From the NCBI GenBank assembly GCA_963846315.1, contig CAWJVM010000008.1:62001-126000 (forward strand): a stretch of DNA of 64,000 nt, read 5' to 3'. This document shows, in pieces, positions 16,989 through 24,797 of this stretch; position 1 is the stretch's first letter, and each line of letters starts with the position of its first letter. The position numbers were made by a program, and so were the translations under genes. The notes below the pieces were generated by a model that searched no databases, was not told the origin of the DNA, and saw only the letters and a list, made by a program, of their open reading frames with translations. This DNA is from RPQJ01 sp963846315. Lineage in GTDB: Bacteria; Pseudomonadota; Gammaproteobacteria; Steroidobacterales; Steroidobacteraceae.

Positions 16989-19601
16989 CTAGCGGTGATG
17001 ACGCCGCAGCATGCGTACGGAACTCGTGAGGTCGTCGGCGGCCGCCGCGGTTCGTTCTCGTTCTGCCGCCGCCAGCAGCGACTCGAGGTGGCCGCGCGCG
17101 TCGCGGACCAGCTCGATGACGGCGGACTCTTCGGCCGGCCGGGCGAGCAGATAGCCCTGGACCGATACTTCGCCGCAGTCCGCGAGGAAATCCAGTTGTG
17201 CGAGCCGTTCCACGCCCTCGATGGTCACCTGCAGCCCCAGGTTGCGGCAGAGGTGGATCATCGAATGCACGATCGCAGTCGACCGTGGGTTGTTGTCGAT
17301 CCCCGCGATCACGCTGCGGTCGAGCTTCACGCGGCTGAGAGGCAGTTGTTCGATCGAGGTCAGGGACGAGAAGCCGGTGCCGAAATCGTCGAGCGCGGTG
17401 TCGACCTGCAATAGTCGCAGCCCGTGCAGGGCCTCGACCGTCACTGCACCGGTCTGCAGCATCGTCTCGGTCAGCTCGAGTTCGATCGCATCGGGCGGCA
17501 GGCCGTGACGGTGGAGCAGCCGCTCGATGTCGAGCGGGAAGTTCCCGGTCATGAACTGCTGTGCCGTCACGTTGATCGCCACGCGCGCGTCCGGCCAGCC
17601 ATCGCGGCGCCATCGGGCCACCGCTGCTGCGGCAGTCTCGAGAATCCAGTCGTTGAGGTCCAGCATCAGCCCGGACTGCGCGGCGATCTCGATGAACTCG
17701 CTGGCCGGGACGATCTGGTTGTCACTGCGCTTCCAGCGCAACAGCGCCTCGACGGCGGTGGTGCGCCGTCGTCCCAGGCACACCTGTGGCTGGTAGTGGA
17801 GGAGCAGCTCACCGCCCTCGATGGCCTTGCGCAGCGCCTGCTCCACGCGAAACCTGTTCGATGCCTCCACCAGCATGGCGGGGTCGTGCACGCAGAGCTG
17901 GTTGCGACCGAGTTCCTTGGCGCGAAACAGCGCCACGTCGGCAGCGCGCAGCAGTGCCGTCGCATCGCGACCGTGCTCGGGGAACATCGCAACGCCGCCG
18001 CTCACGCCCACGGAGACTTCGTGCCGGTCGATGAGCAGCGGCCGCTGGAAGCCCGCGACCAGGCTTTCCGCGCGTTGCCGAACTTCACTCGAGTCGCCGG
18101 AGTAGGGGAACAGCAGCGTGAACTCGTCACCCCCCAGCCGGGCGATGAAGCCGGATTCGCCGGCAACTTGACGCAGGCGCTCGCCGATCTCGGTGAGCAC
18201 GTGGTCGCCGAACTCATGCCCCAGCGTGTCGTTGACCGCCTTGAAGTTGTCGACGTCGAGGAACAGCACCGCAACGTGCGAGGTCGCCGTACCTGGCGTG
18301 CGGGTGGCGTCGAGCATGGCGTTCAGGCGCTGGAACAGCTGCCGCCGGTTCGGCAGGTTGGTCAGGGGGTCGTGCTCGGCAAGGTGCCTGAGCTGCAGCG
18401 TGCGCTCCTCGACGCGGTGTTCGAGGTTGGCCTGGTGAGTCTTGACGGCGCGTTCCGCAGCCGCGAGCTCATTGGCCATGTGGTTGAACGCGTTGGCGAG
18501 TTCGTCGAGTTCGCGGGCGCCACCGCGGGTGACGCGCGCGGCAAGGTCGCCGGACGCCAGGCGTCGGGTACCGGCCGTGAGCCGGCGCACGGGCCACGTG
18601 ATGGCCCAGCCGGTGCCGAGCAACGCGAGCAGCGTGAGCGCAATGGCCTTGTAGGTCGCGTTGCGGATGGTCCGTTCGGACTGTTCGACGGCTTCCTTCG
18701 CGTCGGCCGCGGCAACGGTGAATGCGCGCCACGCAGGAGTCTCGACGTCTGCCCGGATCTGGGCGGCCAGCGCGTCGCTTTCGGTCGCGAATGCAGCCTG
18801 TCCCGCTTCGATGTCGGTACCCAGCCGCAGTGCCTGGCGTCGCAGCCGGACGGCCGCGTCGAAGTCCTCGCGTTGCATTGCCAGCCAGTTGCGGCCCGGC
18901 GAGGCCGAAAACTCTGCGCCGTGCGTTGCCAGGGTCTGGCGCAGTCGCGCCACGCCACCGTCAGGTCCGGCGGCAAAATTGCCGCCGCGGGTGAGTTCGC
19001 TCGCCACGTCGTGCCGCGCCGCTTCCAGCGAGCGTGCCAGTTCCGCCAGTGACGGCCGCGCCATGAGGCTTTCGCCCACCACCACGCCGCCCCCGCCGGC
19101 GCTCTTGACGCGACGATCGATCGCGGCAAATGCCTGTTCCAGGCCGGCGATCGCGCGCCGACGCTGATCCTGCAATTCCAGCAGCCGCAGTCCATCGACC
19201 TGGTGGTTTGCGATCCGGCGCATCACCGCGGCGACCGGATCGGATTCAGCGACCGCACGCACGTCGAGCGCCTGGTTGGCGGAGTGCGACAGGCGTTCGG
19301 TCGCGGCGACGGCGGCAGCGCGGTTGTCGCGGGTGTCGGCACGCAGGTAGGCCAGGATCGTGCGATCAAAGGTGGCGAGGCCGTCGCCGAGGTCGCGCAC
19401 GCTCCGCGACAGCGGTTCGAACTGAGTCTGCATGTTCGCCAGGTCGACTGTCGCGTTGCGCGTACTGCGCAGCGCCACGACACTCGCGGCCGCAAAGGCA
19501 CCGATGACCAGCGCGAAGCCCAGCACCAGCCAGACGCCGATCGGCAGGCTCAGTCGGCGGGTCGGTGCGACCGTGGACTTGGGGTGCGGATCAGGGGACA
19601 C
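16989..19601 (-). CDS. Membrane HAMP-GGDEF-EAL protein
   Basis: 870 residues, cyclic di-GMP turnover at the inner membrane. Transmembrane helix near residues 20-45, a periplasmic helical sensor to about 310, a second helix near 315-335, HAMP near 335-385, a coiled coil, GGDEF near 420-580 and EAL near 600-850. Cyclase: RLGGDEF intact, but the RxxD inhibitory site is not kept (GESGF at that place). Phosphodiesterase: EALLRW, INVTAQQF, ELELTET, DDFGTGFSS, KLDRS and QGYLLARP are present, so both halves may be active. Start is a GTG at 19601 without a strong ribosome site. No gene is visible in the 222 bp upstream. Confidence 0.9.
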   Translation of the reverse strand: MSPDPHPKSTVAPTRRLSLPIGVWLVLGFALVIGAFAAASVVALRSTRNATVDLANMQTQFEPLSRSVRDLGDGLATFDRTILAYLRADTRDNRAAAVAATERLSHSANQALDVRAVAESDPVAAVMRRIANHQVDGLRLLELQDQRRRAIAGLEQAFAAIDRRVKSAGGGGVVVGESLMARPSLAELARSLEAARHDVASELTRGGNFAAGPDGGVARLRQTLATHGAEFSASPGRNWLAMQREDFDAAVRLRRQALRLGTDIEAGQAAFATESDALAAQIRADVETPAWRAFTVAAADAKEAVEQSERTIRNATYKAIALTLLALLGTGWAITWPVRRLTAGTRRLASGDLAARVTRGGARELDELANAFNHMANELAAAERAVKTHQANLEHRVEERTLQLRHLAEHDPLTNLPNRRQLFQRLNAMLDATRTPGTATSHVAVLFLDVDNFKAVNDTLGHEFGDHVLTEIGERLRQVAGESGFIARLGGDEFTLLFPYSGDSSEVRQRAESLVAGFQRPLLIDRHEVSVGVSGGVAMFPEHGRDATALLRAADVALFRAKELGRNQLCVHDPAMLVEASNRFRVEQALRKAIEGGELLLHYQPQVCLGRRRTTAVEALLRWKRSDNQIVPASEFIEIAAQSGLMLDLNDWILETAAAAVARWRRDGWPDARVAINVTAQQFMTGNFPLDIERLLHRHGLPPDAIELELTETMLQTGAVTVEALHGLRLLQVDTALDDFGTGFSSLTSIEQLPLSRVKLDRSVIAGIDNNPRSTAIVHSMIHLCRNLGLQVTIEGVERLAQLDFLADCGEVSVQGYLLARPAEESAVIELVRDARGHLESLLAAAERERTAAAADDLTSSVRMLRRHHR

Positions 19602-19824
19602 GTTGAACGGCCGCGCGGTTCCGGCAGTGGGTGCCGGCGAGCAGCAGCGTGGCGACAGCGAGCGTAAGCGCCGTCAGGAATGGTGAGCGAGCAGGACGCG
19701 ACACAGGCCAGACCCACGCAGGTGCAGGATGCACGATGGCAGGAAAACTAACCCTGTCCGGCGATCCGTGCCGTGCCGTGGTTCACGGTCCCGTGCGCGC
19801 AGCCTCGTCGCCGGCAGGCACCGC

Positions 19825-21345
19825 TCAACTCGCGCGCCGCCGGTTCGGCCGCCGCGCCCGCAACGTCTCGCGTGGGCCGCCTTCCGGCGGTGGCGGCAGT
19901 TCCGGTAGCGGTGCCTCGACGGTCATGCCGGCCACGATCATGCGGCGCATTTCCGCGTCGGCGGCCGCGTCGGTCTCGATCGGCGTGTACGCCTGCAGGC
20001 GGTTCTCGACCTCGGCGCAGGTGCGCTGGTACAGGTCCCTGGCGCCGGCCTTTTCCCAGGTCTCGCGGTTCTCGCGATCGATCACCGGGCTGGTGAGATA
20101 GAGTTCCTGCGGCCAATGACTCAGCGTGTGCGGCGACGTGATCAAGTGATCGTTCGCCAGCAGGTCGTCCACCAGCTGCTGCGCCGGCAGGTCCTCGATG
20201 ATGTCCATGTCGCGCACGAAGTGCAGGCACTGGCCGCACACTTCGTTGTCGAACACGAGCTTTGGCAGGCTGAAGGTGAGCACGAAGTCGAGCATGCCCG
20301 GGCCCGACACCGAATTGACCCCGGCGATCGCCGCGAGCAGTGCGCTGCTGAATGTTTCGCCGCCGGCCTGCGCGTCGAGCGACTTGCCGTCGCTGAGCGC
20401 CATGTACGCCTGCGTCGGCAAACCGAGCGACTTGGCCACCGCGACGTACGCGACGTTGAGGTGCTGCGCCTCGATGGCCGCCATCGGCGAACTCGCGGAC
20501 TTCATGTGGAACGTCGCCGGGGCACCGCCGAACAGCACGGGCGCGCCGGGCCGGACGATCTGCGTCATCGTGATGCCCGTCAGCACGTCGGCCACGTGGA
20601 ACACCAGCGCCCCCACGAGCGTCACCGGCGCGATCAGCCCCATCAGCGTGACGGGCACGATCTCGACCGGGATGCCGGCCTCGACGCAATCGAGCATGTT
20701 CTGGCACGAGTCCTCGCCGTACCGGAAGTTGCCCGTCGCGGTGATCGTGAAGATCGACATCGGCTTCGCGATCAGTTCGGCCCGGTCACGGCGGAACAGC
20801 TGCAGCATGTCGCGCATGCGCGGTACGCCGTGCTCGGTGAACGCGCCGGAGACCATCGGCTTCTTCGACGTCGTCAGCAGCATGTAGAGCCGCCACGCGT
20901 CCGACACCTGCGACTCGATGTCCTTGTTGGTCGAGAACGCCGTGGCCAGGTAGGCGATGTGCTCGAGGCCATCGCAGAGCCGCGCGTACTCGATGAAGTC
21001 GGTGGAGTTCGACAGGCGCGTCTCGCCCGTGCGGTGGTCGAGGATTTTCAGGCCACTCGAGCCCGGCACGTAGTGGACGTTGTTGCCACCGAGTTCGGCG
21101 TGGGGTTGACCAGCGCGGTCATAGAGCGTGAACGACTTCGGTGCCGTGGCGATGGCGCGATCGACGACCTCCGGCGGGAACAGCACGCGTGCGCCGTCCG
21201 GAGTGGTCCGCAGGCCATGGTCGAGCAGCCGCTTGCGCATGCTGGCACCGCGAATGTCGATGCCGGTTTCGGCAAGGATGCGCTTGGCTTCCGTCACCAC
21301 CCTGGCGCACAACTCGGGGCTGATTACGTTCAGCGTCGGTCTCAT
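19825..21345 (-). CDS. MttB-family (trimethylamine methyltransferase-like) protein, non-pyrrolysine
   Basis: 506 residues. The whole length matches the MttB superfamily of corrinoid-dependent methyltransferases: VPGSSGLKILDHRTGE near 93, SGAFTEHGVPRM near 166, GAPVLFGGAPATFHMKS near 273 and SDGKSLDAQAGGETF near 315. There is no in-frame amber codon, so it belongs to the non-pyrrolysine branch, whose characterised members act on quaternary amines such as glycine betaine. No corrinoid-binding protein or reactivation gene lies nearby, so the partner must be elsewhere or absent. The Pro-rich, Arg-rich tail is unusual. It is divergent from the DUF2855 gene. Confidence 0.85.
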   Translation of the reverse strand: MRPTLNVISPELCARVVTEAKRILAETGIDIRGASMRKRLLDHGLRTTPDGARVLFPPEVVDRAIATAPKSFTLYDRAGQPHAELGGNNVHYVPGSSGLKILDHRTGETRLSNSTDFIEYARLCDGLEHIAYLATAFSTNKDIESQVSDAWRLYMLLTTSKKPMVSGAFTEHGVPRMRDMLQLFRRDRAELIAKPMSIFTITATGNFRYGEDSCQNMLDCVEAGIPVEIVPVTLMGLIAPVTLVGALVFHVADVLTGITMTQIVRPGAPVLFGGAPATFHMKSASSPMAAIEAQHLNVAYVAVAKSLGLPTQAYMALSDGKSLDAQAGGETFSSALLAAIAGVNSVSGPGMLDFVLTFSLPKLVFDNEVCGQCLHFVRDMDIIEDLPAQQLVDDLLANDHLITSPHTLSHWPQELYLTSPVIDRENRETWEKAGARDLYQRTCAEVENRLQAYTPIETDAAADAEMRRMIVAGMTVEAPLPELPPPPEGGPRETLRARRPNRRRAS

Positions 21346-21503
21346 CCTGCTTCTCCCGCGGGGCCCGGCTTGGGGGCGCTTGGCGTCGCTCGTATCGCGA
21401 ACCCCGGATTATCCAAGGGCGGCGCGCCTTAAGCTACTGCGCGAGTCCGCCCGAGCTCGTTATCGTGGGCTATAGTCTGCGCTCACGCGGGGGGGAACGA
21501 CTG

Positions 21504-22595
21504 ATGACAATTCAGAACGTCACGCTGCAGGTCAATCGCAGCTCGCACGGCGAGACCCGCGTCGTCAAAACGGGCCTGCCGACGCTTGCACCTGCGCAGG
21601 TGCGATGCAGGATCGAGCGATTTGCGCTGACGGCCAACACGGTCACCTATGCCACGACCGGCGACCTGCTCGGGTATTGGGACTTCTTTCCGACGGGCGA
21701 CCCGGGTTGGGGTTCCGTGCCGGCCATGGGCTGGGCAGAGGTGGTCGAGTCGCAGCACGCCGACGTGCCGACCGGCGGCCGGTATTACGGCTGGTTCCCG
21801 ATGGCCCGTTACGTCGACATGACCGTCACGGCCACCACCGACGGCTGGCGGGACGACGGTGCGCACCGAGCTGCACATGCACCCATTTACCGGGCCTACA
21901 CGGCGACGAACCGCGACACGCTCTACCAGGCAGGGGCCGATGCCGAGGATCGCCACGCGCTGTTGCGCGGCCTGTTCCTCACCGGCTGGCTCGCCGAAGA
22001 TTACTTCGCCGACAACGACTGGTTCGGTGCGCGACGCGTGCTGGTGTTGTCTGCGTCGAGCAAGACGGCGATCGGATTTGCGCACTGCGCGGACGCCCGC
22101 GCCGGGATCGAAGTCATCGGCGTGACCTCGTCGCGCAACCATGCGTTCACGCATGCGCTCGGTTGCTACGACGAGGTGGTCACGTACGACGACGTGGCCG
22201 CGATTCCGCCCGGCCTGGCTATCGTAGCGATCGACATGGCCGGCAGTGGGCCAGTGCTGGCGTCGGTCCACGCCCACTTCGGCGACCAGCTGCGGCATTC
22301 GATGGCGATCGGTCGCAGCCATCACGACACGCCGGCACGCGTGTCCGGTATGCCAGGGCCGAAGCCGGTGTTCTTCTTTGCACCGACGCAGGTCAAGAAG
22401 CGCGTGCAGGACTGGGGTCCGCGCGGCTACCAGGAGCGAGTCGTCACGGCGCTCAGCGGTTTCGTCGACTGGAGTCGTACGTGGCTGCATGTGCAGCATG
22501 CGCGCGGCGCGGCGGCCGCCACGACGACGTGGTCCGAGGTGCATGGCGGTCGTACGGCCGCTGACATCGGCCACGTGGTCTCGCTCTGGGACTGA
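21504..22595 (+). CDS. DUF2855 family protein
   Basis: 363 residues. The sequence has the look of a medium-chain dehydrogenase-like fold without the zinc motifs: an N-terminal barrel with LTANTVTYATTGDLLGYWDF near 40-60, a nucleotide-binding-like core RVLVLSASSKTAIGFAH near 178-194, then VEVIGVTSS-type strand. This is the DUF2855 family, for which no reaction is known to me. The ATG at 21504 follows a G-rich stretch; the longer frame from 21465 adds 13 residues with no better site. Next gene, the peptidase, starts 68 nt downstream on the same strand. Confidence 0.8.
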   Translation: MTIQNVTLQVNRSSHGETRVVKTGLPTLAPAQVRCRIERFALTANTVTYATTGDLLGYWDFFPTGDPGWGSVPAMGWAEVVESQHADVPTGGRYYGWFPMARYVDMTVTATTDGWRDDGAHRAAHAPIYRAYTATNRDTLYQAGADAEDRHALLRGLFLTGWLAEDYFADNDWFGARRVLVLSASSKTAIGFAHCADARAGIEVIGVTSSRNHAFTHALGCYDEVVTYDDVAAIPPGLAIVAIDMAGSGPVLASVHAHFGDQLRHSMAIGRSHHDTPARVSGMPGPKPVFFFAPTQVKKRVQDWGPRGYQERVVTALSGFVDWSRTWLHVQHARGAAAATTTWSEVHGGRTAADIGHVVSLWD

Positions 22596-22663
22596 ACCGT
22601 TCGCCATTGAACTGATACACGCGGCGCCGGTCGAACCGACTTGCGTCATGAGGAGCCGCCTTG

Positions 22664-24772
22664 GTGTTGATGAAATTTGTACTGGCCGTGTCGGCGGCCG
22701 TCCTGATGGCGAAACCTGTGCTGGCCGGGCAGGCCGCGGACCCATTCGGCTGGCTCGAAGAAATCGAAGGTGCGCCAGCGCTCGATTGGGCTCGTGCCGA
22801 GAACGCCCGCACGCTACCGATCCTCGAGGGCGATCCGCGTTTTACGCAGATGCGCGCGGAGGCACGTTCGATCCTGACGGCGCCGACGCGCATCCCGACC
22901 GGCTCGATTCACCACGGTGCCGTCTACAACTTCTGGCAGGACGACGTGCACGTGCGCGGCGTGTGGCGCCGGGCCAGCGTCGCAAGTTATCGCACCGGCA
23001 AACCGGCGTGGCAGACGCTGATCGATTTCGACCAGCTCGCCAAGGACGAGGGCGAGAACTGGGTCAGCGGTCAGGTCGAGTGCCTGTCACCAGAGTACCG
23101 CCGCTGCATGGTCGAGATGTCGCGCGGCGGCAGCGACACGTCCACCTGGCGCGAGTTCGATACGTCGACCCGCGCGTTCGTGCCGGGCGGGTTCGAACTG
23201 CCCGCCGCCAAATCCGACGTGACCTGGGTCGACGCGGACACGCTCCTCGTGGGCACCGATTGGGGCGCCGGGTCACTGACGGACTCGGGCTATCCGCGCA
23301 TCGTCAAAGCCTGGCGACGCGGCAAGCCCCTGGCTGCCGCGACGACGCTCTTCGAAGGCAGGAAGGAAGACGTCGCGGTGCGTTCGTTCGTGGATCAGGA
23401 CGGAGGCGCGCAGCCTTTCGTCGTGCGCGCCGTGTCGTTTTTCGAGGCGGAGTATCACTACGCACCGGGTTTGGGCGAGCCGTCGAAGTTGCCGCTGCCC
23501 CTGAAATCGACGATCGCGGGCGTGCTCGACGGGCGCGCGATCTTCACCTTGCAGGAGGCGTGGAACTACCAGGGCAAGGTCTACAGCCAGGGCTCAGTCG
23601 TCGCCTACGACCTGAAACGCAGGACCGCCGAGCCGGTGTTCGCCGCGAACGACACGCAGTCGGTCGAGACCGTCGCGGTCGGCAAGACCGGCCTGGTCGT
23701 GCAGTATCTCGAAAACGTTTCCGGCAAGGCGGCGCGCGTCGCGCGCACGCCGCAAGGCGAATGGCGGTCCACCCCGATTGCTCTGCCCGCGAACGGGGTG
23801 CTGAAGATCGCGTCCGCGGGCGGTGGCACCGACGACGCGATGCTGTCGTTCGAAAGCCTGACCTCGCCGCTCACGCTCTACTACGTGAGTGCGACCGATG
23901 CGATCGAGCGGATCTACACGACGCCCGCGGCCTACGACGCGACGGACGTCGTCGTCGAGCAGCGCTTTGCGACGTCGACGGACGGCACGAAGATTCCGTA
24001 CTTCGTGATGGGCAAGCGGTCCGTGCTCGCCCGAGGCAACGCGCCGACGGTGCAGTACGCCTATGGCGGCTTCCTCGCAGCCACGCTTCCGGTTTACTAC
24101 GAAGATCCGTCGCGGCCGCAGCACGGCGCGCTCGCGGGCAAGCTCTGGGTGTCACGCGGCGGCGTGCTGGTGCTCTCCAACATCCGCGGCGGATCGGAGT
24201 ACGGGCCTCGCTGGCACGACGCGGGACTGCAGGAAAACCGGCAGCAGGTCTTCGACGACTTCATCGCGGTTTCGGAAGACCTGATCCGGACGGGAGTCAC
24301 TGCGAAGGGCAAGCTCGGCGCCATCGGCCGCTCGAACGGCGGCTTGCTGATGGGCGTGGTCATGAACCAGCGGCCCGACCTGTATGCGGCGATCGTCAAC
24401 GGTGTGCCGCTGCTCGACATGCAGCGCTACACCAGGCTGGGCGCGGGCGCCTCGTGGGTTGCGGAGTATGGCGATCCGGAGACGGCCGACTGGTCGTACC
24501 TGTCGAAGTGGTCGCCGTACCAGAACCTGCGCGCCGACGTCGCCTATCCGCCGGTCTTCTACTACACCTCGACCAAGGACGATCGCGTGCACCCCGGTCA
24601 CGCGCGCAAGGCGGCGGCGAAATTGAAGTCGTTCGGGCGTGACTACTTCTACTACGAGAACATGGAAGGCGGCCACGGTGGCGCCTCAAACCAGGAACAG
24701 CTCGCGTACCGGATCGCGCTCGAATACGCCTATTTCGCGCGGATGCTGATGACCGAAGGTCGGGCGCCGTAG
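22664..24772 (+). CDS. Secreted prolyl oligopeptidase (S9 family)
   Basis: About 700 residues with a signal peptide (KFVLAVSAAVLMAKPVLAG). An N-terminal beta-propeller precedes the alpha/beta-hydrolase domain. Catalytic Ser is in AIGRSNGGLLMG near 560, Asp in STKDDRVHPGH near 640 and His in MEGGHGGASN near 670. DPFGWLEEIEG at the mature N-terminus is the standard start of S9A enzymes, which cut short peptides after proline. Start choice: AGGAG at 22651-22655 best fits the GTG at 22664 (8 nt spacing). An ATG at 22670 and a TTG at 22661 are alternatives. It converges on the pullulanase gene. Confidence 0.92.
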   Translation: MLMKFVLAVSAAVLMAKPVLAGQAADPFGWLEEIEGAPALDWARAENARTLPILEGDPRFTQMRAEARSILTAPTRIPTGSIHHGAVYNFWQDDVHVRGVWRRASVASYRTGKPAWQTLIDFDQLAKDEGENWVSGQVECLSPEYRRCMVEMSRGGSDTSTWREFDTSTRAFVPGGFELPAAKSDVTWVDADTLLVGTDWGAGSLTDSGYPRIVKAWRRGKPLAAATTLFEGRKEDVAVRSFVDQDGGAQPFVVRAVSFFEAEYHYAPGLGEPSKLPLPLKSTIAGVLDGRAIFTLQEAWNYQGKVYSQGSVVAYDLKRRTAEPVFAANDTQSVETVAVGKTGLVVQYLENVSGKAARVARTPQGEWRSTPIALPANGVLKIASAGGGTDDAMLSFESLTSPLTLYYVSATDAIERIYTTPAAYDATDVVVEQRFATSTDGTKIPYFVMGKRSVLARGNAPTVQYAYGGFLAATLPVYYEDPSRPQHGALAGKLWVSRGGVLVLSNIRGGSEYGPRWHDAGLQENRQQVFDDFIAVSEDLIRTGVTAKGKLGAIGRSNGGLLMGVVMNQRPDLYAAIVNGVPLLDMQRYTRLGAGASWVAEYGDPETADWSYLSKWSPYQNLRADVAYPPVFYYTSTKDDRVHPGHARKAAAKLKSFGRDYFYYENMEGGHGGASNQEQLAYRIALEYAYFARMLMTEGRAP

Positions 24773-24797
24773 ACCGGCGCTCGCAACGCCGCGCGGG

